DNA of 64,000 nt from an uncultured Desulfovibrio sp. (GTDB taxonomy: Bacteria > Desulfobacterota > Desulfovibrionia > Desulfovibrionales > Desulfovibrionaceae), in assembly GCA_910587035.1 (NCBI GenBank), contig CAJUMQ010000012.1, forward strand, positions 1-64,000, given 5' to 3'. Shown here piece after piece: positions 27,160-35,577 of the stretch (its first letter is position 1; every line of letters begins with the position of its first letter). Under the pieces are notes generated by a model that was not told where the DNA came from, did not search any database, and was given only the letters and a program-made list of their open reading frames with translations. Both the position numbers and the translations under genes were made by a program.

Positions 27160-27945
27160 ATGAAATCCCTGTTATCTTCAATGCTTCTTGCCACATTAGC
27201 TCTTCTTGCAGCCCCTGTCTCCTCGCAGGCCCATTTTGGGATGGTCATACCATCGGAATCAATGCTGGTCAGCAAGGACGGGTCGGAAGTAAATTTCGAT
27301 ATCGCATTTTCCCATCCTTTTTCACGCATGGGCATGGACATGGCCAAACCGGCCGATTTTTTTGTTTTTGTCGATGGTTCAAAACACAGCCTCACAGCTG
27401 ATCTCAAAGAGGCAAAATATATGGGCCATGCCGCTTGGAGAGCCACCTATACCATCAAAAAGCCTGGCGTATATCAGTTTGCGGTGGTGCCGCAACCATA
27501 TTTTGAACAGGCCGAAGACTGCTTTATAATTCATTATGCCAAGACTGTTGTGGCTGCCTATGGCGCAGAGGACGACTGGGACATCCCCCTTGGGCTGCCA
27601 GTGGAAATTATTCCACTCACTAGGCCTTTTGGCAATTATGCCGGGAATGTCTTTCAGGGGCTGGTTCTTGCCAATGGCAAGCCTTGTCCCGGCATAAGTG
27701 TGGAAATGGAAAATCTCAATAAAAATGGCGCCCACAAGGCCCCCAATGAATATTTTGAAACCCAGACCATAAAGACCGATGCCAATGGCGTTTTCACAGC
27801 CGGCATTCCCTGGGCTGGCTGGTGGGGTTTCGCGGCCCTGGTGGAAGGTGAAAAGAAACTGGAGCATGAAGGCAAGGCAAAGGATGTGGAGCTTGGCGGG
27901 ATTATCTGGCTTGATTTTTCGGCTCCAGAAAAAACCGGCAAATAG
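27160..27945 (+). CDS. nikK: Periplasmic nickel transport component NikK (DUF4198)
   Basis: 261 residues with a Sec signal peptide (ending SSQA, mature start HFGMVIPSESML, so the mature protein probably begins with His). DUF4198 proteins of this sort accompany ECF-type nickel transporters as NikK. The order nikK-nikM-nikL-nikQ-nikO here is exactly the deltaproteobacterial NikKMLQO arrangement. It has a C-terminal carboxypeptidase-regulatory-like fold (VLANGKPCPGISVEMENLN). The first gene of the operon; divergent from hydE, with its promoter in the 90-bp gap. A nickel-responsive site was not identified by eye. Confidence 0.82.
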   Translation: MKSLLSSMLLATLALLAAPVSSQAHFGMVIPSESMLVSKDGSEVNFDIAFSHPFSRMGMDMAKPADFFVFVDGSKHSLTADLKEAKYMGHAAWRATYTIKKPGVYQFAVVPQPYFEQAEDCFIIHYAKTVVAAYGAEDDWDIPLGLPVEIIPLTRPFGNYAGNVFQGLVLANGKPCPGISVEMENLNKNGAHKAPNEYFETQTIKTDANGVFTAGIPWAGWWGFAALVEGEKKLEHEGKAKDVELGGIIWLDFSAPEKTGK

Positions 27946-27957
27946 GGCGGATAAATC

Positions 27958-28596
27958 ATGCATATTTCTGAAGGCGTTCTTTCCGCTCCAGTCCTGATAA
28001 CTGGCGCGGCATTTGCGTGCGCCGGTATCGTGGCCGGTCTCAAGCACATCAATAATGACAATCTTGTTGCCTGTGGCGTGCTTTCTGCGGCATTTTTCAC
28101 AGGTTCGCTGATCCATGTGCCCATTGGTTTTGCCAATGCCCATCTGATACTGAATGGCCTGCTTGGTGTTATGCTTGGCTGGGCGGCCTTTCCGGCAATA
28201 TTCGCGGCATTGCTGTTGCAGGCTGTGCTGTTTCAATATGGCGGTCTGACCACACTGGGAGTAAATACATTCACCATGGGGACAGCCGCCGTAGTGTCCT
28301 GGTACATTTTCCGTTGGCTGTACATGCTTTGGCCAACCAGGCGCGGTCTAGCCCTGGCAGCCTTTTGCGGCGGTTTTTTGGGAGTGTGCATGGCATCGCT
28401 CTTGACTGCACTCGCGCTGGCATTTACCAATGAGGGGTTCAGGGCCGCCGCAGGCGCCCTGTTTCTGGCCCATTTGCCGGTTATGGTGATTGAGGGCCTC
28501 ATTACATCCTTCACCGTGGTGGTCATCGCCAGGGTAAAACCGCAACTTCTGGCCATTCCCGTCAGGCTTGGCCGGATGCAGGGGTATACAGCATGA
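27958..28596 (+). CDS. nikM: Nickel ECF transporter S component NikM
   Basis: Membrane substrate-binding component of the CbiM/NikM family, 212 residues with six to seven hydrophobic segments. The N-terminus MHISEGVLSAPVL has His at position 2, which in this family coordinates the metal together with the amino terminus. Other family features: HVPIGFANAHLILNGLLGVML and the C-terminal FLAHLPVMVIEGLITSF. Its stop overlaps the nikL start by 4 bp. Confidence 0.94.
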   Translation: MHISEGVLSAPVLITGAAFACAGIVAGLKHINNDNLVACGVLSAAFFTGSLIHVPIGFANAHLILNGLLGVMLGWAAFPAIFAALLLQAVLFQYGGLTTLGVNTFTMGTAAVVSWYIFRWLYMLWPTRRGLALAAFCGGFLGVCMASLLTALALAFTNEGFRAAAGALFLAHLPVMVIEGLITSFTVVVIARVKPQLLAIPVRLGRMQGYTA

Positions 28597-29372
28597 GATC
28601 ATATTATTCACACATGAAATGTGTATTTTTTGCCACAATATTCACTCTTGTGTTTGCAACCAGTGGCGAAGCCGCCGCCCACAGGCTCAATGTCTTCGCG
28701 TGGCTTGATAATGACAATGTGGTTGTGGAATGCAATTTTGGCAAAAACAGGCCTGCCATGGGCGCAACCGTCTCCATCTATGACAGGGATACCAAAAAGG
28801 AGCTTGTGCAGGGCAAGACAGACAACAGCGGCCATTTTGCCTTCAAGGTCCCGCAGATCATTCGCGATGGTCATGGCCTGTCCATTGATGTCAATGCCGG
28901 ACAGGGCCATCATGGCACCTGGGAGATGGATGCCTCCGAGCTTTATTCCGCCGCGGCCCTGACTGCTGGTTTTGACGAGGCCAGAATTGAAGGCCAGCGT
29001 CTGGACAGCCAGGCTGCTGGAAAAAAATATCCCCGCTTCCGCACCGAGGCCAGGTCTGTTGAAAACAGCCCTGCTGCCACAACCGAAGAAAATATTCCCT
29101 TGCCGGACAGGCGTTCCATGATCCCCACCCCACAGGATGGGGGAGGCGCTTCCCGGCCAGACATCGGCTATGCCGCACAGGGGGGCTATTCCCAGGGGCA
29201 AATAAGGGCCTATATAAGTGAAGCAGTGGAAAGCGCCATGGCGCCCATCAGACATGAGCTGGCGGCAATGGGCGCCCAGGGGCCGTCCATAACCGAAATA
29301 ATCGGTGGCATTGGCTGGATCATGGGCATTGTGGGCATAATCCTTTATTTCCGCAGCAGGCGCTCAAGCTAG
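28593..29372 (+). CDS. nikL: Nickel transporter accessory protein NikL
   Basis: 259 residues. A signal peptide (about 8-29, ending GEAAA) leads to an N-terminal HRLNVFAWLDNDNVVVECNF domain of NikL type, a Pro/Arg-rich low-complexity middle (about 140-200) and one C-terminal membrane helix (GGIGWIMGIVGIILYF) with an RSRR anchor. This layout, a periplasmic Ig-like domain held by a C-terminal helix, is that of NikL, which replaces NikN in some NikMNQO systems. The start overlaps the nikM stop (ATGA). Confidence 0.8.
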   Translation: MRSYYSHMKCVFFATIFTLVFATSGEAAAHRLNVFAWLDNDNVVVECNFGKNRPAMGATVSIYDRDTKKELVQGKTDNSGHFAFKVPQIIRDGHGLSIDVNAGQGHHGTWEMDASELYSAAALTAGFDEARIEGQRLDSQAAGKKYPRFRTEARSVENSPAATTEENIPLPDRRSMIPTPQDGGGASRPDIGYAAQGGYSQGQIRAYISEAVESAMAPIRHELAAMGAQGPSITEIIGGIGWIMGIVGIILYFRSRRSS

Positions 29373-30131
29373 TTGGCCCATGCAGGAGAGGGCGGAAAGT
29401 TTCCGCTCAACCTTGACCCGCGCTGCGTTCTGGTCAGCACTTTTTCGCTTTCGATTGTGGCTGCCTGTCTGTATAATCTGACGGCAGCCACTGTGGCGCT
29501 TTTTGCAGGCATTGTTCTGCTGCTTTACGCAAGACCACCCTTGCGGCATCTGGCGCGCAGGCTTGTGGCGGCAAATATTTTTATAGCCTTCATCTGGCTT
29601 GTTGTGCCCTGGACAATGCCAGGCGCAACTGTCTGGCAGGCAGGCTTTGTGTCAATAAGCCGGGAAGGCATCCAGCTTTCCCTGCTGGCTACTGTCAAGG
29701 CCAATGCCATCATCTGCATTTTTCTGGCTCTTGCGGCTCCCCTCTCCATTGCCGGCTGGGGCAATGCCCTCAGAGGTCTGCATTGTCCGGACAGGCTGAT
29801 ATGGATTTTTCTGCTGATGGGCAGAAATATATTTATATTGGGCAGTGTATGGCAAAACATGTATGCGGCTGCAAGATTGAGGGGATTCTCCCCCAGGGGT
29901 GGGCCGCGCAGCTGGCGCATACTGGCCAACATGCTTGCATTTTTGCTGATACGCGCAAGCGAGCGCGGCGAAAAAATGCGCGAAGCCATGCTTTTGCGCG
30001 GTTTTTCCGGCAAGCTGCCCTATGCCGGCCATTCCGCCATGGGCAAACGGGATGTGGTTTTTAGCCTGTTTGTCATTGCCATAATTGCCTGTATGCTTTG
30101 GGTTGAATGTTTTTTCCGGAAGCCCGTTTGA
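29373..30131 (+). CDS. nikQ: Nickel ECF transporter T component NikQ/CbiQ
   Basis: Transmembrane coupling protein of the ECF transporter, 252 residues. It has hydrophobic segments at about 20-55 and 60-85 and the two coupling helices with Ala-Arg-Gly signatures: AARLRGFSPRGGPRSW (about 168-184) and AMLLRGFSGKLPYAG. The frame opens with a TTG directly after the nikL stop (TAGTTG); no better ATG fits, so TTG or an internal start is likely. It ends in the TTGA overlap with nikO. Confidence 0.88.
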   Translation: MAHAGEGGKFPLNLDPRCVLVSTFSLSIVAACLYNLTAATVALFAGIVLLLYARPPLRHLARRLVAANIFIAFIWLVVPWTMPGATVWQAGFVSISREGIQLSLLATVKANAIICIFLALAAPLSIAGWGNALRGLHCPDRLIWIFLLMGRNIFILGSVWQNMYAAARLRGFSPRGGPRSWRILANMLAFLLIRASERGEKMREAMLLRGFSGKLPYAGHSAMGKRDVVFSLFVIAIIACMLWVECFFRKPV

Positions 30132-30835
30132 TCAAACGTAAAAATGCTTGGCCAGCAATGAGTCGAAATATGCCCGAGCCCATATTCAGTGTGAAAGATC
30201 TGACCTTTGGATATGACAATGGCCACGTGGTTCTTGATGGAGTCAATCTGGCAGTATTTCCTGGCCAATGTCTGGGTGTGCGCGGATCCAATGGCAGCGG
30301 CAAGACAACACTGTTCCGCTGCATTACAGGTCTGGAAAAGCCAGGATCCGGTTCCATATGGCTTGGGGATCGGCAAATGCGGAGTGAGCGTGATTTTCGC
30401 GAGCTTCGTTGCCAGGTTGGCTATGTGCTGCAGGATGCGGATGATCAGCTGTTTTTTCCCACAGTCATGGAAGATATATCTTTTGGACCATTGAATCTGG
30501 GGCTGCCGGAAAAGGATGCTGCGGAGCTTGCCAGGGAATGTCTGGATCTTGTGGGTCTGTCGGGATTTGAAAACAGAATAACCCACCATCTTTCGGGTGG
30601 TGAAAAAAAACTGGTATCCATTGCCGCTGTGCTGGCCATGCGGCCAAGGGCAATTCTTCTGGATGAGCCTCTCAATGGTCTGGACACCAAAGCCTGCAAA
30701 TTGATTGCCGATATAATTGGCAAAATGGATTGCGCCCGGATCATCATATCCCATGACAGGGATCTTCTGACACAGGTCAGAGCGGAGTGTATGCTGCTGG
30801 AAAAAGGCAGACTTTCCCCTTTGCCAGACAATTAA
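30128..30835 (+). CDS. nikO: Nickel ECF transporter ATPase NikO/CbiO
   Basis: Energy-coupling ATPase: Walker A GSNGSGKTT, Q-loop YVLQDADDQLFFPTV, signature LSGGEKKLVSIAAVL, Walker B AILLDEPLNGLD and the His switch IIISHDRDL. The start is uncertain. TTG at 30128 overlaps the nikQ stop (TTGA) and has GGAAG upstream. ATG at 30107, 30158 or 30170 are in the same frame but lack ribosome binding sites. Length about 221-242, normal for the family. Last gene of nikKMLQO. Confidence 0.9.
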   Translation: MIKRKNAWPAMSRNMPEPIFSVKDLTFGYDNGHVVLDGVNLAVFPGQCLGVRGSNGSGKTTLFRCITGLEKPGSGSIWLGDRQMRSERDFRELRCQVGYVLQDADDQLFFPTVMEDISFGPLNLGLPEKDAAELARECLDLVGLSGFENRITHHLSGGEKKLVSIAAVLAMRPRAILLDEPLNGLDTKACKLIADIIGKMDCARIIISHDRDLLTQVRAECMLLEKGRLSPLPDN

Positions 30836-30937
30836 TCCTTTTTTTGTATTTGATTTGCGCAAAAAAAACGGCTAAGCAATCATCTGTCGCGCCCTTTGGG
30901 CAAATTGCAATATTCGGAATACCCATTATTCTGCGCC

Positions 30938-31882
30938 ATGACCTTTTTTCATGCCTTTTCCGGCGTTTTTAGCCTGCTTCTTGTTGTCGCTCTGGGTTTT
31001 TTTCTGGGCAGGGCCGGCTGGTTTCCCATGGAAGTCCGCAAACTCCTGCCCAAACTAGTTACAAATGTATCCTTGCCGCCTTTTCTGGCATGTACCATAA
31101 TCTCTTCCTTTGAGCGCGGCAGCCTTGTACACATGCTCAAGGGGCCATTGATGCCCCTGCTGGCCATGTGCATGCTTTTTGTGGGCGCATATCTGATTGC
31201 CAGAATCATTGGAGTGCAAAAGAAGCATTTTGGGCTTTTTTGTGTTTGCGTATCCAATCCCAATACCATATTCATTGGCATTCCCGTAAACCAGGCGCTG
31301 TTCGGGCCGGAATCCCTGCAATATGTGCTGCTATACTATTTCGCAAGCACGTTCTTTTTCTGGACTGTGGGCAATTATTTTATCAGCCGGGATGGCCAGG
31401 AGCGGGGAGCGGGTTCAAAAGCGGAAAAGTACCGCTTCCAATGGAAAAATCTCATCTCCGCGCCCATATTGGGATTTATCTGCGGGGTAACCATTGTTTT
31501 TCTCGATCTGGAGGTCCCGGGGTTTCTGTTTCGCAGTTGTATGATAGTGGGAGAAATGACAACGCCCCTGGCTCTCATATTCATCGGAATTACAATAGAG
31601 GGGATCGGCCTGCGCAATCTGCGCATAGGCAAGGATGTTGTGGCCGCTCTGATTGGCCGCATGGTGCTTAGCCCTCTTCTGGTGGCTATACTCCTGCCAT
31701 TTTTCGGGCTGCCGGAGCTGATGGGAAAGGTTTTTATAATCCAGTCATCACTGCCGGTGCTCATGGCCGTGGCTATTCTCAGCGCCTACTATGATACGGA
31801 TCCGGATTTTGGCTCTGTAATGGTTTCCGTCTCCACCATGCTCAGCGTGATTACCATACCCATCTATATGATTTTATTATAA
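30938..31882 (+). CDS. AEC family transporter (auxin efflux carrier fold)
   Basis: 314-residue membrane protein with about ten helices, starting MTFFHAFSGVFSLLLVVALG. AEC-family repeats are visible: LPKLVTNVSLPPFLACTIIS in the first half and PLLVAILLPFFGLPELMG then IIQSSLPVLMAVAILS in the second. Prokaryotic members move malate, malonate or other carboxylates; the substrate is unknown. The ATG at 30938 fits the family better than a TTG 14 codons upstream. No operon partner; repeat copy R3 follows. Confidence 0.88.
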   Translation: MTFFHAFSGVFSLLLVVALGFFLGRAGWFPMEVRKLLPKLVTNVSLPPFLACTIISSFERGSLVHMLKGPLMPLLAMCMLFVGAYLIARIIGVQKKHFGLFCVCVSNPNTIFIGIPVNQALFGPESLQYVLLYYFASTFFFWTVGNYFISRDGQERGAGSKAEKYRFQWKNLISAPILGFICGVTIVFLDLEVPGFLFRSCMIVGEMTTPLALIFIGITIEGIGLRNLRIGKDVVAALIGRMVLSPLLVAILLPFFGLPELMGKVFIIQSSLPVLMAVAILSAYYDTDPDFGSVMVSVSTMLSVITIPIYMILL

Positions 31883-31904
31883 TATAGCATATTTATATTG
31901 AAAG

Positions 31905-32032
31905 AAAGCAAGCGCGCCTGGCCGCGATAGCGGGCGTGGTGGCCAATGGCGAGCAGCAAAGCCGCGTTTTGCTGTGAAGCGCCAGTCTGTAAGGTTGAAA
32001 TTGGGACAATTTTAACTGATACATGCCATATA
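31905..32032 (-). repeat. Structured intergenic repeat, copy R3
   Basis: Between convergent genes. It matches the reverse complement of R4. Shared parts: CAGCAAA-N7-TTTGCTG (31954-31974) and GTTGAAATT-GGGAC-AATTTTAAC (31994-32016), where the one arm change keeps a G-U pair. CTGGC/GCCAG at its edges can pair over a longer range. Confidence 0.75.
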
Positions 32033-32061
32033 TTCATGTATCGTCTGCAGTGTGAGGATGT

Positions 32062-33024
32062 TCAGTGTCTATGGTGCCTGCCAGTGGCGGCGGGTGGAAC
32101 CAGCAGCCGGAGAATGCGACGCCCCAGGCTTTTTGCGAGCTGGGCAGGGTGAAAGGATGTTGGCGCAAGTTCTGCCGGAATTTTGAAATCTCCAGCCTTA
32201 AAATCATCTGGCTGCAGCAATGGATATGCCACATTTGGTTCCATCCCGCGGCGCCTTAGCGCCATTTCCAGGGGCACCAGGGCAGGATCTATGTTTAGTG
32301 CCTGCAATATGCTTGCATCCAGGGCTGCGGCAGAGGCGGAAGCGCCAATCATATTGAGTGGACAGGGTTCGCCATTGACAGGACCTGTCACGCTCATGGC
32401 CACAATGCCATCCGCAAACCCGGCCACAGGGGGCAAGGCAGCCCACAGCGCAGCCAGAACATCCGCAAAAAAATCCCGCTTTTGTCCATACCTGGCATGG
32501 ACCAGGGCCTTGCGCAGCCCTGGCAGACAACCAAAACAGTTTTTCACAGTCATGGTGATACGCATCTGCTTGTGCGCCTTTATTCTGGCGATGGATAGGA
32601 TCATCTCACATTCCAGCGCGGTGGCCGAGATGGGCAGGGCAATGTTTCCTGGCAGTTCCAGCCGCGTATAAACAGGTTTTTTCAGGTCTTCGATCCCCAG
32701 TCCCAGCGGCCTGAGCAGCCGTGTCAGTCCAATGGCAGCGGCGACATTGGCGGCTCTGCCAAATCCTGGTGAATCCGCGACCTTGATCCTTATGCCATGC
32801 TCAAGCAGCCATTTGCAGATTTCGCAGACGACAAAAGGACTTGCGCAGGCAAGCTCCCTTGCCTGCAAAAGATTGGGCTTGACCAGCACATGCATTCCCG
32901 ATCTCAGGGGCAGGGCAGCGGCCTCAAGGGTCTGGCATATTGCCCTTACTGCATCAGGCCCCATGCTTTCATTGCAATTCGCCAGGGCTACGGGAATGGC
33001 TGCCGTGGGTTCAGGCTTTTGCAT
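32062..33024 (-). CDS. DUF362 domain protein
   Basis: 320 residues from the ATG at 33024, which lies inside the MFS gene end (14-bp overlap) and follows AAGGACAGGCAGG. DUF362 features: VLVKPNLLQARE (about 46), IKVADSPGFGRAAN, ALECEMILSIARIKAHKQMRI-type sequence and TMTVKNCFGCLPGLRK. No ferredoxin-type four-Cys cluster follows, unlike many DUF362 proteins, so this is the single-domain form. A longer frame reaching 33156 adds 44 Trp/Cys-rich residues from the MFS gene in another frame and is rejected. Function unknown. Confidence 0.85.
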   Translation of the reverse strand: MQKPEPTAAIPVALANCNESMGPDAVRAICQTLEAAALPLRSGMHVLVKPNLLQARELACASPFVVCEICKWLLEHGIRIKVADSPGFGRAANVAAAIGLTRLLRPLGLGIEDLKKPVYTRLELPGNIALPISATALECEMILSIARIKAHKQMRITMTVKNCFGCLPGLRKALVHARYGQKRDFFADVLAALWAALPPVAGFADGIVAMSVTGPVNGEPCPLNMIGASASAAALDASILQALNIDPALVPLEMALRRRGMEPNVAYPLLQPDDFKAGDFKIPAELAPTSFHPAQLAKSLGRRILRLLVPPAATGRHHRH

Positions 33025-34249
33025 CCTGCCTGTCCTTCTCCAGCATATAGGAAAAAACAGCCCCCAGCACACCCATGATCGCAAGGCACATGAACACTGA
33101 ATGCAGCCCGAATGTATCGGCAATCCAGCCAAGAAGAGGCTGGGCAATGCCGCCAAGGGTTGTGGCCAGACCCAGAGTTACACCGGACGCGAAACCTATG
33201 TTTTTGGCCAGCAGCTTTTGGCCAAGCACCACCTGTGAGCTGAAGGGCATGTACAGCACAAGGCCCAGCAGGGGCAGTATGGCATAGGCCAGAAGAACAT
33301 TGTTGACGAGTCCGAAGATCAGCACCACCGGCCCCATCAATGTGAAGGCTGTTCTTATGATGTTCACATATCCAAATTTGTCGGACATAAGTCCGCCTGC
33401 CATGTTGCAGGCAATGCCGCAGGCGCCGAATATGACCAGGGCCATGGCGCCTGCAGCCTTGGACTGGCCAAATACATTTACCCAGTAAAGGGGAATGAAG
33501 GTATTGCAGCCCACAAAAGTGATTGAGCGTGAAATTATGACAACTATGAGTTTGGAAAATTCGCGCCAGTTGTTGCGGGCCTCCGGCTTTGCGGCTTTTT
33601 TTGTCTCATAAAGCTCATCGGCCTCGGCAGCCTGGGGATCGGCTGCGGAATCCTCGGCAGACTTGACAGCAGCCGCATTGTCCATGCTGGCCGGAGCCTG
33701 GGCTGCGGGCATGAGGGAGATTCTTATCAGTAGAATGGACGCCATCAAAAGACTTAGGGCAGCAAAGATCCCCATGCCATGCAGCCCCAGCAATCCCACA
33801 AACAGGGTCACCAGAAGTGGGCCGATTATGAAGCCGCTATTGCCGCCAATGGAAAAAAGGCTGAGGCCAGTGCCCTTGTTTTTGCCAGAAACCCTGTTGG
33901 CAAATCTGGCAGCCTCGGGATGAAACAGGGCCGAGCCTATGCCGCTGATGGCTATGCCTGCGCAAATCAGCCAGTAGTTTGTCAGGAAGCCGATTATGGA
34001 AAGGCCACAACCAGCCAGGGCCACGCCCAGCGGGATGTACCATGGCTTTGTGTGCTTGTCCGCAAGCAGCCCAAAAAGGGGCTGAATGATGGAGGATAGG
34101 CAGGAATAGGCCAGCATCAGGCCGCCGGTCGCCTGATAGTCAAGATTGTTGGCTGCTCTTATATAGGGCAGGGTTGCCGGCAGCGCGCCACCGTTAATAT
34201 CGCATGAGAGATGGCCCAGGGATACAAGGAGAATTTTTTTCTTGTCCAC
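33011..34249 (-). CDS. MFS transporter, fosmidomycin-resistance (Fsr) type
   Basis: 412-residue major facilitator with 12 hydrophobic segments. Fsr-like N-terminus: LGHLSCDINGGALPATLPYI, then LAYSCLSSIIQPLFGLLAD, with the A-motif-like loop ADKHTKPW. A hydrophilic acidic loop (about 180-225, AAAVKSAEDSAADPQ) separates the two halves. Fsr exports fosmidomycin in E. coli, but the natural substrate of such proteins is unknown. Overlaps the DUF362 gene by 14 bp, which suggests co-translation. Confidence 0.87.
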   Translation of the reverse strand: MDKKKILLVSLGHLSCDINGGALPATLPYIRAANNLDYQATGGLMLAYSCLSSIIQPLFGLLADKHTKPWYIPLGVALAGCGLSIIGFLTNYWLICAGIAISGIGSALFHPEAARFANRVSGKNKGTGLSLFSIGGNSGFIIGPLLVTLFVGLLGLHGMGIFAALSLLMASILLIRISLMPAAQAPASMDNAAAVKSAEDSAADPQAAEADELYETKKAAKPEARNNWREFSKLIVVIISRSITFVGCNTFIPLYWVNVFGQSKAAGAMALVIFGACGIACNMAGGLMSDKFGYVNIIRTAFTLMGPVVLIFGLVNNVLLAYAILPLLGLVLYMPFSSQVVLGQKLLAKNIGFASGVTLGLATTLGGIAQPLLGWIADTFGLHSVFMCLAIMGVLGAVFSYMLEKDRQDAKA

Positions 34250-34317
34250 AACAACCCCTTGCTGTTGCGCTAATGCAGACTATTTAATTAGGGTTACACA
34301 CATCCGCTTCAGGTATT

Positions 34318-35091
34318 TTACTTTTTTGTTGCAGGCCGCAAATTGGCGGCCTTGCCGAATATGACAAGCTCGATCCAGTCAAAGCCGAATTCCAGGCATG
34401 CCTCATCGGCTGCCAGATCCTGACCAGTAATTTTTTCAGCAAGCCCGGGAGGAGATTCCAGCCGGGCGAAGATGTTCATTTGTTGAATAAAATCCCTGAA
34501 CTTGTCCACCTGGTAGAGAGCAAGCACGCACATGCCGGACATTTTTTGCGGCAATGGCCTGCCTGTGGCGCCCACAAGGCTGATGAGACGCATGTAGCGG
34601 TCATTGAAGTAATTATATTGTTCCAGCCCCTGGCAGGCAAGCCATTGACTGGCTGTTCTGGGTGTGCCCGCATCGAATCCGCGGCAGTGATCCTCCCTGA
34701 CCATAAAAAATCGCTCCACTGTGCCCGATTCCGATATTTTTGAACCTCTGCCAAGAGGATATGCCCGGCAGGCGCCTGGCCTGTCATCATAGACAGAACA
34801 GCCAGCCGGAGTAACAAAGGGGCATGGGGCATCGGGGCTTTCAATCATGCGCAGCATGGGCAGTGGAAAACCCTGCTCGCCATAGCTCATGGTTGTGAAT
34901 GTGCCCAGAAGCTCACCGCTATCAACGTCCAACTGTCTTTTAAGACGCAGGACATCATAGGGAGTAAGGGGGAGGGCAAGATCCGCGCAGCAGCGATTGA
35001 AACAGGGCACATGGGGGCCACAGTCAAAACAGAATTCCGCATCGCAGTCAATTTGCGGAAGCGACGGAGAGGAAGAATCGAATTTTTCCAT
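34318..35091 (-). CDS. YkgJ-type cysteine cluster protein
   Basis: 257 residues of the YkgJ/UPF0153 family. The N-terminal cluster Cys21, Cys24, Cys30, Cys34 and Cys35 (FCFDCGPHVPCFNRCCADL) is followed by LPLTPYDVLRLKRQLD, then PCPFVTPAGCSVYDDRPGAC and the YPLG stretch, which are all family hallmarks. Members probably bind Zn or an Fe-S cluster; function unknown. The long C-terminal half (about 150-257), with a DRYMRLISLVGAT stretch, is characteristic of the Desulfovibrio form. Confidence 0.85.
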   Translation of the reverse strand: MEKFDSSSPSLPQIDCDAEFCFDCGPHVPCFNRCCADLALPLTPYDVLRLKRQLDVDSGELLGTFTTMSYGEQGFPLPMLRMIESPDAPCPFVTPAGCSVYDDRPGACRAYPLGRGSKISESGTVERFFMVREDHCRGFDAGTPRTASQWLACQGLEQYNYFNDRYMRLISLVGATGRPLPQKMSGMCVLALYQVDKFRDFIQQMNIFARLESPPGLAEKITGQDLAADEACLEFGFDWIELVIFGKAANLRPATKK

Positions 35092-35297
35092 ATATTTACT
35101 TCGCCAGTTGATGAGGTAAAATTTTTTATTGACTAATTATGGAGAGTAAATAACATTAAAAATCTTGTGTCAATCAGGCAAAATTTCGTATATATCTGGC
35201 TCTTTGTCCTGAGCAGCGGATTTTGCCGCAATAATCCTGATGAAATTTTTAGCGCGGTTCTGCCAATTTTCACTGCCGCGCATGAAGGAGAAAATCC

Positions 35298-35561
35298 ATG
35301 AGCCCATTGCAGAATGCTGTGAAAACCAATGAAGGCGTTACAGTAAACGGTTTTATACTTTCCCCGTGTGTGGAGCAGTGCACGGGTTGTGAGCGCGTGC
35401 GCGAGTTTGACAGCCAGGAGTTTTGTTCAAGCTATCCTGATCCTGCCCGCAAGTGGGCCGGCGGCAGGTGCAATTTTGCCACCCATGTGAAGACCCAGAC
35501 CGGAACCCAGGCCAAGGTCAACCCGCTCAAGGCCTCCAAGCGCGCCGCCAAGGGGCGCTAG
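35298..35561 (+). CDS. Small cysteine-rich protein with CX3CX2C, unknown function
   Basis: 87 residues, not recognised. An ATG with GAAGGAG upstream leads to LSPCVEQCTGCERVREFD, in which Cys24, Cys28 and Cys31 form CX3CX2C, followed by Cys43 (EFCSSYPDPARKW) and Cys58 (GGRCNF). The spacing matches the cluster motif of radical SAM enzymes but the protein is far too short for that fold, so a small Fe-S or Zn protein is more likely. The tail is Lys/Ala-rich (KASKRAAKGR). It lies 16 bp before an M20 hydrolase and mnmG and may be co-transcribed. Confidence 0.7.
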   Translation: MSPLQNAVKTNEGVTVNGFILSPCVEQCTGCERVREFDSQEFCSSYPDPARKWAGGRCNFATHVKTQTGTQAKVNPLKASKRAAKGR

Positions 35562-35577
35562 AATAAAGCCGCCAGAC

